64,000 nucleotides of DNA from Lathyrus oleraceus (lineage: Eukaryota > Streptophyta > Magnoliopsida > Fabales > Fabaceae). Each line of letters starts with the position of its first letter. The stretch's first letter is position 1. The notes under the pieces are model-generated. The model made no database searches, had not been told where the DNA came from, and was given only the letters and a program-made list of their open reading frames with translations. Position numbers and translations under genes: made by a program. Shown piece by piece: positions 46,981-56,731 of this stretch. Location: positions 237,941,475 through 238,005,474 of the forward strand of contig NC_066579.1 of NCBI RefSeq assembly GCF_024323335.1. The letters run 5' to 3'.

Positions 46981-49140
46981 TTGGAATGTAATTCCATTTC
47001 CGAGAATAAGTTAGCCAAAAAAGATAAAGATCCTGGAAATTTCTCCATTCCTTGTCTTTTGGGAAGTCATGTCATCGAAAAAGCTTTTCTAGACTTAGGA
47101 GCTAGTGTGAGCTTAATGCCTTTAGCAGTTTGTGAGAGGTTAAACTTAGGAGAATTACAGCCTACTAAGATGTCACTTCAGTTAGCCGATAGATCTGTCA
47201 AGTATCCGATAGGCATATTAGAAGATGTCCCTATTAGGATAGGTCAGTTAGTTATCCCTACTGATTTTGTTGTCATGGACATCAAAGAGGATAATGATAT
47301 ACCAATCCTTCTAGGTAGACCATTCTTATCAACTACAGGAGCCATAATAGATGTGAAGAGAGGAAAGTTGACCTTTGAGGTGGGTGACGAGAAAATAGAA
47401 TTTATACTTTCGAAATTTCTTATGGCACCTGTGATGGGAGACAGATGTTATGCCATAGATATCATTGATGAGTGCGTTAGGGAATTAGAACAAGAAGAAA
47501 TCATAAAAACAATTAAGTTACCATCAACTCTCATAATGGAAGATGATGACTTTAGGAAACCCTATACCGATGATAACCTTTACGAATGTTTATCCCTTAC
47601 CCCAGATCATGTGCCATGCCCTAAGAAACCAACCTTAGAACTTAAGGAACTGCCTAAGAACCTGAGATATGAGTTCCTCGATGAAGAGATGAATCGTCCA
47701 GTTATAGTCAGTGTTACCTTGAGCCAAAAGGAAACATACCAACTTTTAGATGTTTTACGAAGATATCCCTCAGCCTTAGGATATAATATCTCTGACCTGA
47801 AAGGTATAAGCCCATCCGTATGCATGCACCGGATTTCGCTCGAAGAAGATTCAAAACCCTCCAGAGAACATCAGAGAAGAATAAACCCTATAATGAGTGA
47901 TATTGTTAAAAAAGAAGTTCTTAAGTTACTTGAGGCATGTATAATCTATCAGATCTCGGATAGTAAGTGGGTGAGCCCTGTGCATGTAGTACCTAAAAAG
48001 GGAGGCATCACAGTCGTGAAAAACGATAAAGGAGAACATGTAGCAAAGCTGTTAGAAGGAGGATGGCGGATGTGTATAGACTATAGGAAATTAAAGAAAG
48101 CAACCATGAAGGATCATTTCCCTTTACCATTTATAGACCAGATGTTGGAGCGTCTAGCCAGACACTCCTACTTCTGCTATCTAGATGGATACTCTGGATT
48201 CTTCCAAATACCTATCCACCCCGAAGATCAAGAAAAAACTATCTTTACATGCCCTTATGGAACTTTTGCCTACAGACGAATGTTATTCGGCCTCTGTAAT
48301 GCCCCAGCTACTTTCAAACGCTGCATGATGTCAATCTTTGCAGATTACCTAAATGGTATCATGGAAGTGTTTATGGATGATTTCTCGGTTTGCGGATTTG
48401 ATTTCCACAATTGTCTTGCTAACCTTGAGAAAATCCTGGAGAGATGCGTGGAGGTGAACCTCATGCTAAACTGGGAAAAGTGTCATTTCATGGTGACCGA
48501 TGGAATTGTTTTAGGACATATAGTTTCCGAAAAAGGTATAAAGGTAGATAGAGCTAAGATAGAAGTAATAGAGAACCTAAAACCACCCAAAACTATCAGA
48601 GAAGTCCGAAGTTTTCTTGGACATGCTGGATTCTACCGGCGTTTTATCAAGGACTTCTCCAAAATAACTAAACCCTTAACTAGCCTTTTAATGAAAGATG
48701 TTGAATTCATTTTCGATGGAAAATGTAATGAAGCATTTAATCTTTTAAAACAAGCATTAATATCAGCACCTATTATGAAACCCCCTGATTGGTCAGAACC
48801 ATTTGAGATAATGTGCGACGCTAGTGATTATGTCGTTGGAGTCGTTCTAGGACAAAGGAAAGATAAAAAATTACATGCAATTTATTATGCCAGTAGAACC
48901 CTAGACGCTGCCCAACTTAACTATGCAACAACTGAAAAGGAATTACTCGTTGTAGTTTTCGCTATAGACAAATTTAGATCTTATCTAGTAGGAGACAAAA
49001 TTATAGTTTACACTGATCATGCTGCCATTCGTTACCTATTAAATAAAAAAGATGTCAAGCCCAGGTTACTCCGATGGATTCTGTTACTACAAGAGTTTGA
49101 TTTAGATATAAGAGATAAAAAAAAGGCACTGAAAATGTAG
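46981..49140 (+). CDS. pol: Athila protease - reverse transcriptase - RNase H
   Basis: 719 codons open; the left limit is only where the frame opens. The protease active site is DLGAS (residues 38-42) with the flap and ILLGRPFL (about 110-117). RT: WRMCIDYRKL, FPLPFIDQMLERLA, YLDGYSGFFQI, FGLCNAPATF and the catalytic FMDD at 48370-48381 (residues 464-467). RNase H: CDASDYVVGVVLGQ, YTDHAAIRYLL. It ends at a TAG because an A8 run at 49117-49124 shifts the frame; the expected continuation ([10 protein letters not shown]) is in the next frame. RT copies the RNA genome into DNA in the particle, primed by the tRNA at 45125. Domains look intact. Confidence 0.88.
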   Translation: MECNSISENKLAKKDKDPGNFSIPCLLGSHVIEKAFLDLGASVSLMPLAVCERLNLGELQPTKMSLQLADRSVKYPIGILEDVPIRIGQLVIPTDFVVMDIKEDNDIPILLGRPFLSTTGAIIDVKRGKLTFEVGDEKIEFILSKFLMAPVMGDRCYAIDIIDECVRELEQEEIIKTIKLPSTLIMEDDDFRKPYTDDNLYECLSLTPDHVPCPKKPTLELKELPKNLRYEFLDEEMNRPVIVSVTLSQKETYQLLDVLRRYPSALGYNISDLKGISPSVCMHRISLEEDSKPSREHQRRINPIMSDIVKKEVLKLLEACIIYQISDSKWVSPVHVVPKKGGITVVKNDKGEHVAKLLEGGWRMCIDYRKLKKATMKDHFPLPFIDQMLERLARHSYFCYLDGYSGFFQIPIHPEDQEKTIFTCPYGTFAYRRMLFGLCNAPATFKRCMMSIFADYLNGIMEVFMDDFSVCGFDFHNCLANLEKILERCVEVNLMLNWEKCHFMVTDGIVLGHIVSEKGIKVDRAKIEVIENLKPPKTIREVRSFLGHAGFYRRFIKDFSKITKPLTSLLMKDVEFIFDGKCNEAFNLLKQALISAPIMKPPDWSEPFEIMCDASDYVVGVVLGQRKDKKLHAIYYASRTLDAAQLNYATTEKELLVVVFAIDKFRSYLVGDKIIVYTDHAAIRYLLNKKDVKPRLLRWILLLQEFDLDIRDKKKALKM

Positions 49141-50531
49141 TAGCTGATCACCTTTCTAGGCTAGAACACCTAAAACCAGACTTAGTACCCATAAATGATG
49201 ATTTTGCCTATGATAGACTGATAGCTAGACTAGAAACCATTGAAGATGATAGCCTAGGCCCGCATGAGCACTCCCAAAATTCCTTAGCAGTAAGTAACGT
49301 ACCATTGTATGCAGACTTTGTTAATTAACTAGCTGCTGATATCGTACCCCCTGATCTTGACTACTACCGTAAGAAGAAGTTCTTCAACGATGTGAGAAAC
49401 TTTTATTGGGACGAACCGCTCCTTTTCAAAAGGGGTAAAGATGGCATTTTTTGTCGTTGCGTTCCAGAAGAGGAGGTGAAAAGTATAATCGAGCATTGTC
49501 ACTCTGCACCCTATGGTGGACATTCGAGCACCTCTAAGACATACGCCAAGATTCTTCAAGCTGGCCTATTTTGGCCTGCCATGTGGGGTGATGTCCATGC
49601 TTGCATTGTCAAATGTGATAGATGCCAACGCACGAGAAATATTTCAAGGCGTGACGAAATGCCTCTAAGAAACATTCAGGAAGTAGAACTCTTTGACGTT
49701 TGGGGTATAGATTTCATGGGACCTTTCCCACCATCCTTAGGAAACAAGTATATCTTAGTAGCTGTAGACTACGTGTCTAAGTGGATTGAAGCTATAGTTG
49801 CACCCACAAACAACACTAGGGTGGTGATCAAGCTATTTAAAAACTATATATTCCCTAGATTTGGAACGCCCCGTTTAGTCATAAGCGATGGAGGATCACA
49901 CTTTATATCGAGAATATTTGATAAACTTTTAAGAAAATATGGAGTTAGGCATAGAGTAGCAACACCATACCACCCACAGACTAGTGGCCAAGTAGAACTA
50001 TCCAATAGGGAGATAAAACAAATCCTTGAAAAAACCGTTTCTATCTCTAGAAGAGACTGGTCTCAGAAGCTGCAAGAAGCATTATGGGCCTACCGAACCG
50101 CTTTCAAAACCCCTATAGGAACAACTCCCTACCAACTAGTCTATGGAAAATCATGTCACTTACCTTTCGAATTAGAGCATAAGCCCTATTGGGCCATTAA
50201 AACTTTGAATTTAGATTACCTGACCGCTGGTGAAAAGCGTATCCTTGACATTCACAAACTAGAAGAACTCAGGAAATCCGCCTACGAGAATGCCAAAATA
50301 TACAAAGAGAGAACAAAAACCTGGCACGACAAAATAATAGTAAAGAAAGATTTCAATATAGGCGACCTTGTTCTCCTGTTCAACTCTAGGTTACGACTTT
50401 TCCCTGGGAAGTTGCGCTCAAGATGGACTGGCCCTTTCAAAGTTTCCAAGATTCTGAGATCCGGAGCTGTAGAAATCAAGAACGAAACTTGTAGTCCATT
50501 CATTGTAAATGGACAAAGACTGAAGCTCTAA
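49131..50531 (+). CDS. pol: Athila integrase (separated from RT by a frameshift)
   Basis: The frame runs from 49131 with one stop (TAA, 49324-49326) and is then open to 50531. Counting from 49392: zinc domain H37-H44-C75-C78; catalytic core D107 (WGIDFMGP), D166 (ISDGGSHF), E202 (QVELSNRE), the DDX35E pattern; and a C-terminal domain ([12 protein letters not shown]). All catalytic residues are present, unlike in the Ogre copies nearby. It could not be made from a normal gag-pol reading because of the frameshift and stop upstream. Confidence 0.88.
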
Positions 50532-50806
50532 GAAGGAGGAGACATTCCAACAGACTACTCAAGCCACACTCTGATAGATCCACCGATTCCTACTACAGGT
50601 GTATAAATTCCGATCGTCAAGCTAATGACGTTAAACAAGCGCTACTTGGGAGGCAACCCATGGTTTTCTTATCTTGTTTTACTTTTTTGCATTTATTTAT
50701 TTTATTTTATTTTTAATCATATTTTCACCAGGACTAAATATTTAAATTGTTTGTATTTTTCAGGATCCCTTTTCCTAACTTTTATAGGATGTAGGACTTC
50801 GACGAT
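50532..50806 (+). other. Region between integrase and first ORF1-like gene, with conserved motif and splice acceptor
   Basis: Contains the block ACGTTAAACAAGCGCTAC then TTGGGAGGCAACCCATGG (50628-50664), which I recall as strongly conserved after integrase in Athila-type elements. A T-rich stretch follows, ending TTTGTATTTTTCAG at 50763, a strong plant 3' splice site 44 bases before the next ATG. Confidence 0.6.
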
Positions 50807-52022
50807 ATGCACATAGCCTATAGAGATGATGCCCAGAGAGAGCGCTACATAGCTCTTTACCAGCGCCCTATGGCCCCTACGCGCTACCCAGATCAGTACT
50901 GCATGGAAGCCCTGGGCATTGAGCCAAGCATCTGATTTCTGAGCCACCAGCTCCATTGGGACGAGTTCGCTGACGACCTGAGCAACACCTACAGGAACTT
51001 GACATTGGAGTTCCTCAGTTCATTTGATTATGACCCTTACTCTGGACCGGATGGGTATGCTGCTTTCAGGCTCTTTGGGGTTGAGTACTCTTTCAGCCAG
51101 AAGGAGTTCGGTGACCTATTAGGTTTCCAGACCACCCCTGACGCTATCCCTGAGACACCGATGGGATACTTTCTGGGTAAGGAAGTGGAAAAGTTCTGGA
51201 GTGATATCTCAGGTGGAGGGAGTGAGTATCCTTCTACCCAGTTGTCCCAGGCTATACACAACCCTGCTTTTAGGTACTTCCAGATCACACTGGCACACTC
51301 CATCCTGGAAAGACTAGATGTTGAGACGTTACTGAGTGAGGAGGAGATATTCCTATTATTTTGTGCGTCCTAGTCTCGCCCCGTGGCATGTGGGAACTTT
51401 CTGTTGTGTGGCCTCAGCGGTGTTTCCAGATCGTCTGAAGGAGTCATTCATGTAGGAAGGATCATCACACAGATTGCCATTGCCTTAGGTCTATCCCGCA
51501 AGCTGCTACATCTCAGTACCTTCTGTGGGTACACTACTATGGATATCGATTTTTTATTTGACTAGAGGGTTGATGAGGAGATCCTCCTTCAACCCAAGAC
51601 AGTTCAGATTGCTGGTCGATAGCGAGGTGATACATTATTTTACACTGCTTGATCCTATAATTACCAGTGTTCATGACCCAAATAACTGGAGTTATGCTTT
51701 GGAGGGTCAGGTAGAGACTACCGAGAAGCCCAGATCCCCACCTATTGCTGAGTATACCCATACACCGTCTTCACCCAAGATCATTGTACTCTCTAACAAT
51801 TTATCATTGCAGACCCTAGACATCCGCACCCAGATTGCAGAGTGTTGTAGAGAGATTGCCGACCTTAGGCAGGAGGTGGATGACCTTACCTTACAGATGG
51901 GAGTATCCGATCTCACACATGCTACCGAAGCTGACTGTTTGTACCAGGAGATCGCAGAGTTTCGCCAGGAGATAGTCATGCTTCGTGGATCTAGTCAGGC
52001 AGACGAACCCCCTACTATTTGA
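50807..52022 (+). pseudogene. First ATHILA-ORF1-like gene, broken
   Basis: From the ATG at 50807 (MHIAYRDDAQRERY) the frame has stops at about 50933, 51371 and 51563, then continues in another frame (RGLMRRSSFNPRQFRLL...) to 52020. Conserved blocks: TLEFLSSFDYDP, AFRLFGVEYSFSQKEFGDLLG, QAIHNPAFRYFQ, HVGRIITQIAIALGL. The C-terminus (REIADLRQEVDDLTLQMGV) is a coiled coil. It resembles the ATHILA ORF-1 family (Pfam, from memory), whose function is not settled. It is a diverged paralogue of the gene at 54155. Confidence 0.7.
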
Positions 52023-52140
52023 TTTTACCATCTCGTTTTATTTTGTCTCATTTATGCTTATATTTTTCGCATTTACCTAACTTATTTTATATCATTGCAT
52101 TTGGGATATTTTCTTAACTATGTTAGCACATTGATATTTC

Positions 52141-52230
<90 letters not shown>

Positions 52231-52354
52231 TATAGATATATATGTTTTATATTTGTTTATTATATTTATATTTTTATTATAGTCTAATTATTATAATTAT
52301 TTATTTATTTATTAGTCTAATGTTTAAATTTTATTTGTATAAAATTGTGCAAGC
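52023..52354. repeat. AT-rich spacer with (TA)n microsatellite
   Basis: Noncoding. Pure TA from 52145 to 52228, then a mixed GATA/TA stretch to about 52244. It is followed by AT-rich sequence up to the solo LTR. Confidence 0.85.
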
Positions 52355-52960
52355 CTTATTGAAATTCTAGTTATCAGACTTTAGATGTCACACGGGTTGT
52401 TATGACATCCAATTCTGCACAGACAAGAATTATGCAGAACTTAAAAGTAAGTGCAGTAAATAACACAAGTAATTGTTTACCCAGTTCAGTCCAACATGAC
52501 CTACATCTGGGGGCTACCAAGCCAGGGAGGAAATCCACTATCAGTAGTATTAATTCAAAGCTAAACTCACCCATTTACAACTCTTCACTTAATCCCTACC
52601 CAATGCAATTTCAATCTTACTCTAAGATCAGAGTTCCTACTCACTCCCCCTCAATCACCTCAGTGATTACTACCTTTAATCAATATTAAAGACAATTTTG
52701 AAGTCACACTTCAAACAACTCTTGATTGTGCTTAACAGCTTTAATCAAGATACACAGCACTCACGCTTAAACGCTTTGAGCGACACAACACTTACAACTC
52801 AATGAACACCCTATGCCAAAGCAATCATCTACGTGATAATGGCTTGGCTTACAAGATATGTCTAATACAAGACTCACAAAAATACAGCAGTGAAGTATGA
52901 TGGACACACTAAATCTTCACGCCTCAAAATCCCCAGTTCTGAATGAAGGAACGACTTTCT

Positions 52961-52966
52961 TTTATA
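52961..52966 (-). promoter_or_regulatory. TATA box of the solo LTR
   Basis: TATAAA within AATATAAAAGAAAG on the minus strand, about 0.8 kb into the LTR and downstream of four repeated U3 blocks. Confidence 0.55.
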
Positions 52967-53169
52967 TTGCAGTACTTGGGCCTTTGCACTTGTATTCTCC
53001 TGAATTTAAGGTCACGCGAGTTTCCCTAAATTCCACATCTAGGTTACTAACAAATAGGCTATTTGTTAGGTTCATTAAATGTAGCTTGGTTGTTGATTTC
53101 CCGGATTTTCTCTCAGCTGTTGAATCCCTGAAGAATAGCCTGAGAAAAAGCTGAAACAGAAAACTGAAC

Positions 53170-53645
53170 AACCTACAATATAGCATATGCTGTCAGGAAT
53201 GAATGTCACGACATTCAGCTTGACATCAAGGATCATATGCTAAGTCTGTTTTTCCAGAAAACAGACTGTACAATTTTGCTGACCTGTATATGACCAAAAT
53301 GACCATACTACAGTAACAGCTTACATTAATAAATGTCAAAGTATCCAATTTGACATTTACACATTTGGCCTTTAATCAGTTCTGTTATCCTCTTGAAGAA
53401 CAGACTAAGAAACATGCTGAAGTATAGCAGAACACCACTCTGTCTATTGTTCAGTATATGTTGTCAATGATGAATGTCATAACATCCAGTTTGACATTCA
53501 GACAGTAGGCCTTATGCCAGGTCTGGTATTTCCTTGATAACCAGACTGGAAATAAATACTAAGTTCTAACAGAACACCAGCTGTTCTATTCCTTAGTATC
53601 TGCTGACAGGGATGAATGTCACAACATCCAGTTTGACATTCAATA
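53170..53645 (-). repeat. Four-fold U3 repeat in the solo LTR
   Basis: Blocks of the form GAATGTCACAACATCCAGTT followed by TGACATTC start at 53201, 53331, 53473 and 53614 (spacing 130-142). Each core is a loose dyad (AATGTC...GACATT). They lie upstream of the TATA box in the element's own orientation. Confidence 0.75.
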
Positions 53646-53763
53646 AATCCTGTATTAGCTAATCCTGCAGTAACTACTCAAGTGTGTCATGACATCAGTC
53701 AAGACATCAGAGTCCAGCTAGTGTTTTACCATCTAATGCAGCCAATTAAACACTTACACTTAT

Positions 53764-54154
53764 GTCACTAGGAAAATACAATGCAAACGTTATCCGGACC
53801 CCCCAACCAAAAAGAGAATGAGAAGCCCATGCCAATAAAGCAAAAATCCAGCCCAGCCAAATTTAGCCTTGTGGCGCCCGCCATGGATGTTGTGGCACCC
53901 GCCACAGCGTCTGTATAAGCTCGGGGCAGACTCACATTCTTCACCATTTTCATACCTTCAAACCTCCAAAACCCATATTTTCACCTTCCGAAAAAGTCCT
54001 TGAACCCCACAAAAGCTCCCACATTTCTCATCTTCACACCATACAAACCATTTTCCCAACTTCCATTTTCATTTTCATCCGTCGAATTTCATAAAAATCC
54101 CACCTTTATACAAACCCATCTTCATCTTCTTCATCACATTGCAAGAGCTAAATA
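53764..54154 (+). promoter_or_regulatory. Promoter-like region ahead of the second ORF1-like gene
   Basis: CCAAT at 53832, then TGGCGCCCGCCATGGATG and TGTGGCACCCGCCAC (53870-53905), a TATAAG at 53914-53919, and about 235 bases of C/T-rich leader to the ATG at 54155. The 53850-53906 part matches the LTR U3 at 57010-57061 (TGGCAGGCGCCATGGAG, TTGTGGCGGGCGCCAC). See findings. Confidence 0.5.
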
Positions 54155-55609
54155 ATGGAGTTCAATGGATTTATCCTTCATGAAGGGAAACCGGGAGATG
54201 GGCAAAGGAAGATTATCGAAAGGTTGCAAAATCGGGAAATCCTCCCGACAAGGTTTGTGGATGAAAATTGTCTTTACACTTTGGGTATCTACCATAGCAT
54301 TTTTTATTTATTAGATAATTTAGGCTTGCACACTATCTTTTCAAACAAAGAACCCACCTTTGAGCGATTGACAATCGAATTTTTAAGTTCTTTAATCTAT
54401 ATTGTCAATCCTAACACTGCTAGTACAGTTGGTACTGTCCGATTTAGAATGTTTGCTGTTGAGTATGAATTCAGTACCGACGCACTAGCAAGCCTGTTAG
54501 GAATCCCTCACGGGGAAGGTGCTATTTGTGAGGCCCCTTTGGATTCAGATTGGTCGGTCGAGGTGTTTTCCTTCTGGAAGAGATTGTCTAACACTTTAAT
54601 AAATTCTTTTGAAGGAATCCTTGCCTCGACCATCCATAACCCGGCCATCAGTGTTTTTAGATATCTATTAGCATGTACTATTTTTGGCCGGGAGAATCCA
54701 AACAAGGTCAATGCTCGAGAGCTTCTATTTTTGCAAGGAAGCCTCATAAATAGAAGAATTAATTTGGTCCCGTTTATGATTGCCCATATGGCTTTAACTC
54801 TTAATAAAGCGGGACCTATTATTTTCGGAGGACTCATTATGTCTATTGCTCGGACGCTTAACCTGAACAATGAGATAGCTACCCTAGATCCCTTACCTCC
54901 TCGCACAATCAACCTAAAATTTCTGAGAGATATGAAATTGTGCCGATTGAGAAGAGAATGAGGTTATATGCTTATGGTTCATGGTATAGCTATCCCATCT
55001 GTTGTCTTACCGCGCACTAGACGTACTGATGTACGTAATGAGAGGAATTGGACCTATGTTTTAGATGCTACACCTGTTTTGGGTCCACTTCCTCCTAATG
55101 TTCCTGATGAGGAGGGACACGACACTGATGAAGAGTTTGATCAGAGAGAGCGATCTCCCGTACCTCATGTGTCCCCCCATCACCCTTCACCACCACACAC
55201 CGCACCATCTTCTTCTTTTGCAGGTTCTGCCCCTGGCTTTTATATTACAGAGGAGATGTGACGTGACCACATGGCTAGAGAGCAAAAGTGTGATGACCTA
55301 CTCTCTACCATTCAGCAACAACTGGCGGACAACATGAGCTTCATGCAAGAATCGCAGCGGAGGACAGATAGATCCTATGAGATGGTTGTACAGTCCCTGC
55401 TTACGATCACAAACGAGCAAGCCTGTCAGCGGAACTACCACCGTCCATATTTTGTGCTTAGAGAAGCCACTCAGGGTTCCATTTTGGGTAACCTTCGAGA
55501 GGTGAGGACTGCTCAGGATGCCTTACGGGCCAAGATGGATCAGAGAGACCGTCGTCGCAGCCGATCCCGTCGTCCACCTCAGGATGGCGAAGGCACCAGT
55601 GGTCAGTAG
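54155..55609 (+). pseudogene. Second ATHILA-ORF1-like gene (two in-frame TGA)
   Basis: One frame of about 485 codons from the ATG at 54155 (MEFNGFILHEGKPG), interrupted only by TGA at 54959-54961 and 55259-55261. Conserved blocks LTIEFLSSLIYIVNP, RFRMFAVEYEFSTDALASLLG, ASTIHNPAISVFRYLLA and MIAHMALTLNKAGPIIFGG match the first gene's layout. C-terminal half: Pro/His linker, helical region, Arg-rich end (RDRRRSRSRRPP). It occupies the 'env-like' slot near the 3' LTR, but I see no signal peptide or membrane segment. Its last 210 codons are duplicated at 41618-42236. Confidence 0.8.
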
Positions 55610-55642
55610 TAGAATGTCAGGTGACTCTCCCCTTATCTTATT

Positions 55643-55683
55643 TCGAAACATTAGGGACAATGTTCGATTTAAGTGTGGGAGGA
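55643..55683 (+). promoter_or_regulatory. Hairpin plus internal polypurine-tract-like motif
   Basis: TCGAAACATTAGGGACAATG then TTCGA, followed by TTTAAGTGTGGGAGGA. Same as at 42267 with one loop-side change. Confidence 0.65.
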
Positions 55684-56713
55684 GATTTTATCGCTTTCTA
55701 TTTTTCTTTGTTGTTTTTAGTTAGATTGTTTATTTTGCTTTTTAGTCGTTTACTTTGTTTCATTTTGCTTTTAGTCCGAGTGTTTTAGATAATGCATGAG
55801 TCTGACGAGTCACCAGTATAGTGTATCTTTAGTACATTCTAATCTCCCCATTCCTTTAGCCCTACCAAATCAAATTTTGCAAAAGAAAACGGTGTTATTC
55901 TGAAAGTTTTTGGGCTTTAAGACCGGTTTGAGTTGGGATGTGGTGACTTCGGAGAACTTCTTGAAACATCAGTATCATTTTAGCACCATAGACTTCATGA
56001 ATATAGTAATCACTCCCGAAACCCCATATACCATGGCCTTAATCATCATTTCAGTATAGTCCTCAGTAGTTTATTCCAGCAGTCAGCTTCGGTCGATGCA
56101 ACCTATACGTAGGGGGCCAATGAACATAAGTGAATGATCCAGTGAAATAAATAAAAGAAAAGAAAAGACAACTCCGGTATATGTGACCCTCACAAAGTCA
56201 TTTAAACCAAAAAGTTGTAAAAAATCGCTACAAAAAGAAAAATAAAACGAAAAACTCACCCGCTGTTAGTTGGTTCAGAGGTATCTAGCGCTGAACTCGG
56301 TAGGGCGGATTACGATCCGATCCCCCACAACTGCAGTTGGGTCAAATAAAAGGGTTTACACAACTTTATGTGCCAGGAACCCCATGTTCGGATCATAATC
56401 ACTAACAGGTCACTCTGCTATGAAGCATGTACGGATAACGGGCTTAATGTGATTGTGCCTGAATGAGAAGGAACCAGAAAGATATGAAGAGGTAGGCCTA
56501 GGTATTGTGGGATAATATGGGTTGGTTAATATAGGAATGGAGTTTATGTCTGTGTTTGCGGATAAATGTCATCACAATACCCTTAGTTCACTCAGTTAGT
56601 ACCTATCATTGCATCTCGGCTTGAACTTAGAAGCCTTTCTAGCCCGAACTACTCGTTGACATCAGTTTTTCTTCTATGAGCTTTTTAGTGTTTTGCTTGA
56701 GGACAAGCAAGGG
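55684..56713 (+). other. 3' UTR of the Athila element
   Basis: No supported gene. Matches 42313-43338 with few differences. Confidence 0.6.
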
Positions 56714-56731
56714 TTTAAGTGTGGGAGAATT
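56714..56731 (+). promoter_or_regulatory. Polypurine tract before the 3' LTR
   Basis: TTTAAGTGTGGGAGAATT ends at the LTR start TGATGGCAC. Confidence 0.75.

Larger units (their letters stand above)
52355..53763 (-). mobile_element. Solo LTR of a SIRE/Maximus-like copia element with target duplication
   Basis: The LTR is 52360-53758 (1399 bp); on the minus strand it reads TGTAAGTGTTTAATTGG...AGAATTTCA. CTTAT flanks it on both sides (52355-52359 and 53759-53763), a perfect 5-bp target duplication. On the minus strand a TATA box (TATAAA, 52961-52966) is followed by the 'GGATTTCCTCCCTGGCTTGG' segment that I associate with legume SIRE/Maximus LTRs; family assignment is from memory. No internal region remains, so it formed by LTR-LTR recombination. 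Confidence 0.88.

Noticed and set aside
54155..55609. True envelope gene
   Set aside because: Position fits an env-like gene, but I see no signal peptide, transmembrane segment or cleavage site; it matches ORF1-like proteins instead.
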